From: Amycolatopsis eburnea | Lineage (GTDB): Bacteria > Actinomycetota > Actinomycetes > Mycobacteriales > Pseudonocardiaceae | DNA: 64,000 nt | Reading direction: 5' to 3' | Assembly (NCBI RefSeq): GCF_003937945.1 | Contig: NZ_RSEC01000053.1 | Coordinates: forward strand, 62,001-126,000 | In this document: in pieces, positions 41,833 to 48,728 of the stretch | How the letters are laid out: each line of letters begins with the position of its first letter | Position numbering within the stretch: the stretch's first letter is position 1 | The notes under the pieces: generated by a model | Databases searched by the model: none | Told to the model about the DNA's origin: nothing | What the model saw: only the letters and a program-made list of their open reading frames with translations | Made by a program: the position numbers and the translations under genes

Positions 41833-41997
41833 TTTCAGCCCGGCGATCTGGCGCAGATCGGCGAAGTGGACCTGGTCCTCGACGTCCTCGGCGGCGAGGT
41901 CCTCGACCGCTCGGCCGCGCTGGTCCGGGCAGTGCCGGCGGAATTCGCCCGACGCACCCGAGGGAAGACCGTGCTCCGGGTGACTGAAGGCGATTGA
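41833..41997 (+). pseudogene. Remnant of an MDR quinone oxidoreductase gene
   Basis: The frame ending at the TGA 41995-41997 reads FQPGDLAQIGEVDLVLDVLGG, EVLDRSAALVR and then, after a short junction, ARRTRGKTVLRVTEGD. The first part equals the Rossmann-domain VDLVLDVLGGEVLDRS segment of quinone oxidoreductases and the last part equals their C-terminal GKTVLRV motif. About 60-80 residues that normally lie between are absent and nothing recognisable lies upstream, so this is a decayed, internally deleted gene fragment. Confidence 0.55.
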
Positions 41998-42004
41998 CGA
42001 GCAC

Positions 42005-42046
42005 GCCGCTGCCCGCACCCGTGATCACTCGGGTGCGGGCAGCGGC
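42005..42046. terminator. Perfect 17-bp stem terminator hairpin
   Basis: Arms 42005-42021 and 42030-42046 pair perfectly over 17 bp around an 8-nt loop. It lies 8 bp beyond the end of the minus-strand Lys/Ala-rich gene and just after the MDR remnant, so it can serve both strands. Confidence 0.75.
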
Positions 42047-42054
42047 AACCTGGG

Positions 42055-42780
42055 TCAGCGAGCCTTGTGCTGACCCCGCCCCGCCGGCTCCCGGCCGTTC
42101 TTCGCGCTGTCCCCCGGCGCCGCGACCGGCTTTTCGGCCGACGCCGGAGCCGGCTTCGGCGCCACCGGCTTGTCGGCCGGCACCGCCGCGGGCTTGTCCC
42201 CGGCCAGCGTGGCCGCCGTGTCGGCAACCGGCTCCGTGGCGGGGTTTTCCTGCTCCGCCAACGGGTTCGGCCGCCGGACCTGGACGACGGCCACGATCGC
42301 CGCCGCCACCGCGCCGAGCGCCACCAGCCACGGCCAGCGTGCCCGCTTGGTGCGCTCGCCCCGGGCCACGCCCTTCGCTTCCTGCAGCGCCGCGGCCAAA
42401 TCGCGCTTCGCCGCCGACACCGCCTTGCGCCGGCGGCGGCCCGACTCGTTCGCCGAGCCCACCACCGCCGCGACCGCGAGCGCGGCCTTGCGGCCCGGAT
42501 CGCGCAGCTTCGCCGCACGGGCCAGCATTTCGTCACGGGCGGCCGTGGAGTTGGACAGCACGTCGCGCCGTGAAGCCCGCGTGCTCTTGTCCAGGTCCTT
42601 GGTCGCCGCGCGGCCGACCTTGGTCAGCTCTTCCTTGCTCTCGGCCAGTTTCCGGTCGGTGATCTCCACCGCCCGCGCGGCCGCGGCCGCACCCACCCGC
42701 GCGGCCTCCGCGGCGAGATCCCGAACGCCGGCCGCCGCCGTTTTCACCGATCGCCCGACCGGGGCGTCGCCCTGGCTCAT
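42055..42780 (-). CDS. Ala/Lys-rich single-pass membrane protein of unknown function
   Basis: The 241-residue protein has an N-terminal helical half rich in Ala, Lys and Arg (AAEAARVGAAAAARAVEITDRKLAESKEEL, likely coiled coil), one hydrophobic segment WPWLVALGAVAAAIVAVVQV near residues 152-171, and a Pro/Ala/Lys/Glu tail. ATG 42780 follows GGTGAT. It is not similar to a family I can name; composition resembles histone-like or cell-envelope linker proteins. It is a single gene, divergent from the secreted beta-helix protein. Confidence 0.75.
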   Translation of the reverse strand: MSQGDAPVGRSVKTAAAGVRDLAAEAARVGAAAAARAVEITDRKLAESKEELTKVGRAATKDLDKSTRASRRDVLSNSTAARDEMLARAAKLRDPGRKAALAVAAVVGSANESGRRRRKAVSAAKRDLAAALQEAKGVARGERTKRARWPWLVALGAVAAAIVAVVQVRRPNPLAEQENPATEPVADTAATLAGDKPAAVPADKPVAPKPAPASAEKPVAAPGDSAKNGREPAGRGQHKAR

Positions 42781-42896
42781 GTGATCACCTCTCACTCGTC
42801 GCAACAGGCCCAGCCTGCTCAGCCTCACACCTGTGGGCTACCCAGTGCCGGGGCGTCCGGAACCTCGACCACCCATCAGCGTCACGGCCGCCGAAT

Positions 42897-42956
42897 GTTC
42901 ACATATCTGGACAACGTTCACATATGTTGACGAATGTCCGGAGGGTGACCTATAAA
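42897..42956 (+). promoter_or_regulatory. Promoter with repeated operator upstream of the secreted beta-helix gene
   Basis: A strong housekeeping-type promoter is visible: TTGACG (42927-42932), an 18-bp spacer and TATAAA (42951-42956), 61 bp before the start codon. Two direct copies of GTTCACATAT (42897-42906 and 42916-42925) lie 19 bp apart, about two helical turns, and the second runs into the -35 box as CACATATGTTGAC. This looks like a regulator site array that would cover the -35 region. Confidence 0.6.
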
Positions 42957-43017
42957 GGACCGGTCCGGGTGTCACGCCGCAACACCTCCGCCTTCCAGCA
43001 GTCTCCGGAGGATTCGG

Positions 43018-44949
43018 GTGACCGGTCCCTTGCTTCGCGCTGTCCTCACCGGCGCGGCCGCGTGCCTGACCGCGGCCGCACTCGTCCACGCCGTCCCGTC
43101 CCGCGCGGCTGCCGCGCCGGGGCCGGGCGCGCGCACCGATCTCGACCTCGGGTCCGCCAACCGGCGGGCGCCGGTCGCCGGGCTCTACGACTGGAGCAAG
43201 GCCGGGTACCGGGGCGGCGCCGCCCTGCCCGGCGACGCCGACATCAACCCCGATGCGGCCTGCCGGATCACCCCGGCAGAGCTCGCGAGCCAGTTCAAGG
43301 TCAAACCCGGCGACAACGCCGACGACACCGCCGGGATCCAGGCCGCCATCGACTCGATCAAGACGGCCTGCTCCCCCACGGCGAACTACACGAAGCTCAG
43401 CCTGATCACCTTCCCCGCCGGGCAGTTCGACGTCACGCGCGAGCTGCACGTCGACGCCGACTACCTGATCCTGCGCGGCGCCGGCCAGGACGCGACGAAG
43501 TTCGCCTACCGCCCCGACGCGAACACCCGCTACGACACTCTGACGCCCGACGGCTCCGACTGGGACGAAGACGGCATGACGTCGGGGGCGGGCAAGGGCG
43601 GCTGGCTGTGGCCGGGACGCGGGCTGTTCCGCGTGCAGTCCCGCGGCGTCGATCCCGCCTACAGCAGCGACTACGCGGCCGCGCCCGCCAACCGCAAGGA
43701 CATCTTCGAAGGCACCGTCAACGTGCACTGGAAGTCCGGGGTGAAGCTGCGCGCCAAGCCCGGCGGCACCGGGTTCGCCGCGCGCACCGGCGACCGCGTC
43801 GTGTACCTCGCCTCCAGCGGCTCGCTCGCGAAGCTGGCCGTCGGCGGCTACGTCAACGTCCGCGCGGCCAACACCACGAAGTTCTACCAGCAGCAGCACG
43901 CCACCGGCACCGGGTTCCCGCTGCTGAACATGCACATGCGCCAGCAGATCTTCCAGGTCAGCGCGCTCGACCCGGTGAACCGGACGATCACGCTCGACAA
44001 GCCACTCGAGTACGACGTCCCGGTGACGTCCACTTCGGACGGTTCGGCGCCGATCGACGGCACGACCTACGACTCGAAGGTCGCGCCGCTGGTGGATCCC
44101 GTGCTCGGCGTCGGGTTCGAGGACTTCGGCTTCACCCAGCCGATGCCCGGCCTGGACCCGGCGGCCGCCGACGACAACTACGGCAACATGGCCCCGGACG
44201 CGGAAATGCACGGCATCGTGTTCAAGTGGGCGGTCAACGCCTGGGTGCGGGGCGTGCGCGCGGACCTGACCGGCTCGCACCCGATCGTCACCGAAGAGGC
44301 CAAGAACCTCTCCATCGTGAACAACGAGCTGAACGGCGCCTGGAACAAGGGCAAGGGCGGCAACGGCTACTTCCGCGGCTCCCGCGTCTGGGACTCGGTC
44401 TACGCCGGCAACACCTCGACCCGGTTGCGGCACTTCACCTTCCAGTGGTCGGCGGCCGGCAACGTCGTCATCGGCAACTCCTTCGACTCCGACCTCAACC
44501 TCCACGGCGGCTGGGAGCGCAACAACCTGTTCGAGCTCAACACCGTCCGCGTGTCCTACGCCCACCGCTCCGGCAGCTGCACCGCCAACTGCGGCGAGGA
44601 AGGCGGCGGTGGCCCCGACGCGTCGACGTGGTTCCCGATCTGGTGGGGCGCCGGCCAGAAGGCGGTCAAGTGGTCCGGATCTTCCGGCTACCGCAACGTC
44701 TTCTTCGGCAACGAGATGACCAAGCAAGTCACCGCCGGCGCCCCCTACACCGCCTACTACCCGGACCGCCACCGCGTCTACCAGTTCGGCTGGGACGGTT
44801 CGGCGTTCCACCACCTCGACGTCGCCGGCACGCCGATCACCGACTGGGCGGCGAACGAGCAACGCGACTACACCGGCGGCCACGGCGTCGACGCGACCAA
44901 GACCGACGCGGCGGAGTCGTTGTTCCTCAAGTCGGCCGGCTCGCACTGA
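43018..44949 (+). CDS. Secreted right-handed beta-helix protein (pectate-lyase superfamily)
   Basis: The 643-residue protein has an N-terminal Sec signal (hydrophobic residues 5-25, cleavage near SRAAAA) and a beta-helix enzyme body. It opens with GDNADDTAGIQAAIDSIK and LITFPAGQFDVTREL near residue 140, the pattern of pectate-lyase-3/GH55-like domains, and continues with Asn-rich ladder turns (NNELNGAW, NSFDSDLNLHGGWERNNLFELNTV). A CTANC pair near residue 520 may be a disulfide. It probably cleaves a plant or microbial polysaccharide; lyase versus hydrolase cannot be decided. GTG 43018 follows GGAGG. It is preceded by a strong promoter and followed by a bidirectional hairpin. Confidence 0.8.
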   Translation: MTGPLLRAVLTGAAACLTAAALVHAVPSRAAAAPGPGARTDLDLGSANRRAPVAGLYDWSKAGYRGGAALPGDADINPDAACRITPAELASQFKVKPGDNADDTAGIQAAIDSIKTACSPTANYTKLSLITFPAGQFDVTRELHVDADYLILRGAGQDATKFAYRPDANTRYDTLTPDGSDWDEDGMTSGAGKGGWLWPGRGLFRVQSRGVDPAYSSDYAAAPANRKDIFEGTVNVHWKSGVKLRAKPGGTGFAARTGDRVVYLASSGSLAKLAVGGYVNVRAANTTKFYQQQHATGTGFPLLNMHMRQQIFQVSALDPVNRTITLDKPLEYDVPVTSTSDGSAPIDGTTYDSKVAPLVDPVLGVGFEDFGFTQPMPGLDPAAADDNYGNMAPDAEMHGIVFKWAVNAWVRGVRADLTGSHPIVTEEAKNLSIVNNELNGAWNKGKGGNGYFRGSRVWDSVYAGNTSTRLRHFTFQWSAAGNVVIGNSFDSDLNLHGGWERNNLFELNTVRVSYAHRSGSCTANCGEEGGGGPDASTWFPIWWGAGQKAVKWSGSSGYRNVFFGNEMTKQVTAGAPYTAYYPDRHRVYQFGWDGSAFHHLDVAGTPITDWAANEQRDYTGGHGVDATKTDAAESLFLKSAGSH

Positions 44950-44954
44950 GGCGG

Positions 44955-44980
44955 GCGGCGGCCGCGCCGGCGGCCGCCGC
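44955..44980. terminator. Bidirectional terminator hairpin, 11-bp stem
   Basis: Arms 44955-44965 and 44970-44980 pair perfectly around a 4-nt loop, in the 31-bp gap between two convergent genes. Confidence 0.65.
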
Positions 44981-46084
44981 TCACCCGCCGTACAGCGCGA
45001 GCCGCTGGAAGGCCGCGAGCGCGGCGTCGATCGGGTGCGGCTGCGGGCGGCCCGAGGCGTCGAGGGTGTTCCACCGCTGCAGGTTCACCGCGAGCGCCAG
45101 CTGCCGGCCGCCGTCGGCGCGGGTCATGGCGAGCGCGCCGCCACCCCAGACCGTGCCGCCGTGCCCCCAGAAGGCCTGCTGCCCCGGCGTTTCCGTCGGG
45201 TGCAGGCCGAGTCCGTACGGGATCACCTTGCCCTCCTGGGAAATCACCGGCACCGTGCGCTGCATCTCCGCCAGCGAAGCCCGGCTGACGATCTCGCCGG
45301 CCAGCAGCCGCGCGTAGAAGCGGTTGAGGTCCGAGACCGTCGAGATCAGCGACGCCGACGGCCCGACCCACGACATGTCGTAGACGCTGTAGTCGCGCGG
45401 CGGGTCGATCATGCCGAACCAGCACTCGTAGAGCCGCGAGTGCGGACCGTCGACCTCCGTGCCGCACGGGAGTTCGGTGTCCCGGAGCCCGGCGCGCTCG
45501 ATGACGTCCCGCGTGATCACCTTCTCCGCCGCGATGCCGGTCACGCGTTCCAGAAGCTCGCACAGCAGCAGGTAGTTGGTGTTCGAGTACAGCCCGGGAG
45601 TGCTGCCCGGCGCGCTGGCGGGCGGCGCGGCGACACCCAGCTTGATCAGCTCGACGGGGTCGAACCGCGTGAACCGGTGGTCGTCGATGCTCTGCGGCGA
45701 GGTGTTCGCCAGGTCGGGGAACGCGCGCAGCGACGGGTAGGCGTAGGGCAGGTATTCGGCGAGCCCGCTGGTGTGGTTCACCAGCATCCGGACGGTGATC
45801 GCGTCCCCGGGCACGAGGTCCGGCAGGTACTCGCGCACCGGGCGGTCGAGGTCGAGGCGGCCGCTTTCGACCTGGAGCAGCACGGCGGCGGCGGTGAAGG
45901 TCTTGGTGATGCTGCCGACGCGGTGGCGCATGCCGGCGGTGACCGGCCGCCCGGTCTCGACGTCGGCGACCCCGGCGGCGCCGCGCCAGACGTGGCCGCC
46001 GTCGCGGACTTCGGCGAACAAGCCGGGCACGCCGGCGCGGTGGACGTCTTCGAGAGCCGCGTCGAGTGCGGCGGAGTTCTGCAC
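44981..46084 (-). CDS. Serine beta-lactamase-fold hydrolase (class C/DD-peptidase-like)
   Basis: The 367-residue protein has the serine beta-lactamase/DD-peptidase motifs: SxxK in GSITKTF near residue 57, the tyrosine motif LYSNTNY near 165 and the third-box equivalent GHGGTVWGG near 310. It starts with no signal peptide, so it probably acts in the cytoplasm as an esterase or peptidase rather than as an antibiotic-resistance enzyme. GTG 46084 is chosen because GGGAGG lies five bases before it; ATG 46120 would add 12 residues without likeness. It is divergent from a TetR gene. Confidence 0.85.
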   Translation of the reverse strand: MQNSAALDAALEDVHRAGVPGLFAEVRDGGHVWRGAAGVADVETGRPVTAGMRHRVGSITKTFTAAAVLLQVESGRLDLDRPVREYLPDLVPGDAITVRMLVNHTSGLAEYLPYAYPSLRAFPDLANTSPQSIDDHRFTRFDPVELIKLGVAAPPASAPGSTPGLYSNTNYLLLCELLERVTGIAAEKVITRDVIERAGLRDTELPCGTEVDGPHSRLYECWFGMIDPPRDYSVYDMSWVGPSASLISTVSDLNRFYARLLAGEIVSRASLAEMQRTVPVISQEGKVIPYGLGLHPTETPGQQAFWGHGGTVWGGGALAMTRADGGRQLALAVNLQRWNTLDASGRPQPHPIDAALAAFQRLALYGG

Positions 46085-46115
46085 GGTTCCTCCCAGGGTC
46101 GATGTGTCCTCATTA

Positions 46116-46154
46116 TGCACGCGGTGCGTGCAACAGCAAGTGCATAGGTTATGC
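46116..46154. promoter_or_regulatory. Two inverted repeats between the serine hydrolase and tetR genes
   Basis: TGCACGC-GGT-GCGTGCA (46116-46132) and GCATA-GGT-TATGC (46142-46154) share the same 3-base centre and partly the same arms (GCA/TGC), with centres 24 bp apart. They fill the divergent gap and are probably paired operator sites of the TetR encoded from 46177. Confidence 0.6.
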
Positions 46155-46176
46155 TGACGACGTCGAAAGGGGCGAA

Positions 46177-46830
46177 ATGGCGGGCCGCAGGCGTTGGACG
46201 ACCGAAGAAATCCTGGACACGGCGGCGGAGCTGCTGCGCACGAGCGACGCGGAGTCGTTCAGCGTGCGCAAGCTCGCCGCGGCGCTCGGGACCGACTCCT
46301 CGAGCCTCTACCGGCACTTCCGCACCAAGACGGAACTGCTGCGCGCGCTCGCCGACCGCATCCTGGTGTCCGCCGTGGACGGCTACCGGCCCGAAGGCGA
46401 TTGGAAGCAGCGCCTCACCGCGCTGGCCCGGCGCCTGCGGGAGGCGTTCGGCACGCAACCGCAGATCGCGGCGATCTGGGGCCGCTACGCCTCGGGCGGC
46501 CACGGTTCCCGGCTCGTCATGGAGCAGGTCCTGGAGGCGTTGCGCGAGGCGGGCCTGCCCGACGAAGAGATCCCGGCGCGCTACCACCGGCTCGGGATCC
46601 TCATCGCCGCGCTGATCTCGGCCGAGGCCGGCGTCACCACGATCACGCCCGAGGAGCGCGAGCAGGGCCTGGAGCTGTTCCGCGTCGCGGTGCTGGGCGC
46701 CGACCCCGAACGCTTCCCCGCGCTGGCCCACTTCGCCCGCGACGTCCGCCCCCTCGGCGCCGACCGCGGCGCCGCGTTCGAAGAGCTCATCGCGGCCCAG
46801 CTCGCCGACATCGAGGCCGCGATCCCCTGA
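46177..46830 (+). CDS. TetR-family transcriptional regulator
   Basis: The 217-residue protein has a TetR HTH (TSDAESFSVRKLAAALGTDSSSLYRHFRTKTELLRALADRIL, about residues 23-63) and a C-terminal domain resembling that of TetR class regulators (GLPDEEIPARYHRLGILIAALISAEAG). ATG 46177 follows AAAGGGG. It is divergent from the serine hydrolase gene, whose transcription it probably represses through the two inverted repeats in the gap. A hairpin follows it. Confidence 0.87.
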   Translation: MAGRRRWTTEEILDTAAELLRTSDAESFSVRKLAAALGTDSSSLYRHFRTKTELLRALADRILVSAVDGYRPEGDWKQRLTALARRLREAFGTQPQIAAIWGRYASGGHGSRLVMEQVLEALREAGLPDEEIPARYHRLGILIAALISAEAGVTTITPEEREQGLELFRVAVLGADPERFPALAHFARDVRPLGADRGAAFEELIAAQLADIEAAIP

Positions 46831-46831
46831 T

Positions 46832-46868
46832 CACCGCACCCGCGTGGCCGTATACACGCGGTGCGGTG
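46832..46868. terminator. Hairpin after the tetR gene
   Basis: Arms 46832-46846 and 46855-46868 pair over 14 bp with one bulged base around an 8-nt loop, starting two bases after the stop and ending 18 bp before the GH5 start. It isolates the GH5 gene from tetR read-through. Confidence 0.55.
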
Positions 46869-46886
46869 GTTGGCTAACCTCCGCCG

Positions 46887-48728
46887 GTGAGGTTCCTCAG
46901 TGCCGTGCTCACCGTGCTGTCGGCCGTCGGCTTCGTGGTCGTCCTTTCCCCGCCCGCGCCCGCTTCGACGGCGACGTGGACCGGACCACTGAGCACCCGC
47001 GGGCGCTACCTCGTCGACGCCAACGGCGACCGGTTCAAGCTGAAAGCCGCCAACTGGCACGGCGCGAGCGGGACGTGGACCGGGTCTGGCGACGCGAACG
47101 ACCCCGCCAACCACCACGCGGGCGAAATCGCCTACCAGACCCCGCTCGGGCTCGACCGCGCGTCGATCGACACCGTCATCGACGGGCTGGCGCGGCTGGG
47201 CCTCAACAGCGTGCGGCTGCCGTTCTCCAACGCGATGATCCACGCGACCGCCGCGGTCCCCGACCTGCCCGCCAACCCCGATCTCCACGGCCTGACCCCG
47301 CTGCAGGTGTACGACCGCGTCGTCGAGCGGCTCACCGCGCGCGGGTTCGCCGTCATCCTCAACAACCACACCACGACGTCGCGCTGGTGCTGCGGGCTCG
47401 ACGGCAACGAGCGCTGGAACACCGCGCAGAGCGAGCAGCAGTGGCAGGACGACTGGCTGTTCATGGCCCGCCGCTACGCCGCGAACAAGCGCGTCGTCGG
47501 CGCGGACCTGTACAACGAGGTCCGCCGCAACGTCTTCGACGACCCGAACTGGGGCTGGGGCAACGGCACCGACTGGCAGCGGGCGAGCCAGCAGGTCGCC
47601 GACCGGATCCTCACCGAAGCCAACCGCGACCTGCTGATCATCGTCGAGGGCATCAACTGGACCGGCCTGCCCATCGACGGCTTCGCGCACGGCCGTCCCA
47701 CGCTGGAGCCCGCGCGCACCCTGTCGCACACGCTCGTCGACTCGGGGAAGCTCGTCTATTCGGCGCACTTCTACGGCTACACCGGTCCGAACCACTCGGG
47801 CGCCACCGGCGTCGGCGAGACGCACGACCCGCGCTACCGCGACCTCACACCCCAGCAGCTGCGCGACACCCTGTACCGGCAGGCGTTCTTCGTCGAGGCG
47901 GAGACCGGCAAGCACTACACCGCGCCGCTGTGGATCAGCGAGTTCGGCGAGGGCCGCGGCACCACCGACGCCGCTTCCCGCGCCTGGTTCGAGAACTTCG
48001 TGGACTACCTCGCCGAAACCGACACCGACTTCGCCTACTGGCCGGCGGTCGGCTTCCACACGAACGGCTCCGGCGACGGCTGGTCCCTGCTGGCCTGGGA
48101 CGCGGCGGGCCGGCGCATCGACGTCCTCGACGGCACCGACTGGCGCGGCCCGGCCTGGCAGCGGCTGGTGAACGCGCCGTCGCGCACCGGGCAGATCGCG
48201 CCCGCCGAGCACTGGTCGATGCTCAACCTCGACTACGCCGACTTCCAGGCCTCCCGCGCGATGCGGGCGAAGCCGGACTGGGACCCGGGCGCGCGCAAGG
48301 GCGCCTGCCCGGACGGCCAGCGCCTGACCGGCCTCGCGCACACCGGCAACCGCGGCCTCTGCACCGGCACGCTACCCACACCGACGGCGTACACCGTGGT
48401 CCGCGATGAGTCCTATGTGGACACCGAATGGGCGTCCGGCTACACCAAGGCCCAGTGCCCGGCCGACCACGCGGTCGTCGGCTACAGCGTCAAGGGCGCG
48501 GCGGTCTCCGCGGTCCTGTGCGGCCGTTCCCCCACCCCGCTCGGCCGCACGGGCCGGACAGTCTGGTTCGACCGCGGCGACAACCGGCCGCCGGGCGACC
48601 TGGGTGGTGACTTCGCTTCGGGCCACTACAAGGGGCAGTGCAACCCCGGCGAGTACGTCGCCGGGGTGGCGTACACCGGCCGGATCGGGTCGAGCCGGAC
48701 GCCGGACGCGCTGCTCTGCCGCTCCTAG
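46887..48728 (+). CDS. Secreted GH5 glycoside hydrolase with C-terminal Cys-repeat region
   Basis: The 613-residue protein has a Sec signal (residues 1-30, cleavage near APAST), a GH5 barrel with LGLNSVRLPFSN, ILNNHTTTSRWCCG, the acid/base Glu in ADLYNEVRRN near residue 210 and the nucleophile Glu in PLWISEFGEG near 352, then from about residue 460 three repeats of a CPxG...LC module (ACPDGQRLTG, QCPADHAVVG, QCNPGEYVAG) that is probably a binding domain. It should cleave beta-glucan-type polymers outside the cell, and a GH3 beta-glucosidase gene converges on it. GTG 46887 is the start. Its stop shares a CTAG with the GH3 stop. Confidence 0.88.
   Translation: MRFLSAVLTVLSAVGFVVVLSPPAPASTATWTGPLSTRGRYLVDANGDRFKLKAANWHGASGTWTGSGDANDPANHHAGEIAYQTPLGLDRASIDTVIDGLARLGLNSVRLPFSNAMIHATAAVPDLPANPDLHGLTPLQVYDRVVERLTARGFAVILNNHTTTSRWCCGLDGNERWNTAQSEQQWQDDWLFMARRYAANKRVVGADLYNEVRRNVFDDPNWGWGNGTDWQRASQQVADRILTEANRDLLIIVEGINWTGLPIDGFAHGRPTLEPARTLSHTLVDSGKLVYSAHFYGYTGPNHSGATGVGETHDPRYRDLTPQQLRDTLYRQAFFVEAETGKHYTAPLWISEFGEGRGTTDAASRAWFENFVDYLAETDTDFAYWPAVGFHTNGSGDGWSLLAWDAAGRRIDVLDGTDWRGPAWQRLVNAPSRTGQIAPAEHWSMLNLDYADFQASRAMRAKPDWDPGARKGACPDGQRLTGLAHTGNRGLCTGTLPTPTAYTVVRDESYVDTEWASGYTKAQCPADHAVVGYSVKGAAVSAVLCGRSPTPLGRTGRTVWFDRGDNRPPGDLGGDFASGHYKGQCNPGEYVAGVAYTGRIGSSRTPDALLCRS

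Noticed and set aside
44981..46084. Beta-lactam resistance gene
   Set aside because: Motifs fit the serine beta-lactamase fold, but there is no signal peptide and the third box is not KTG; esterase/peptidase is more likely.
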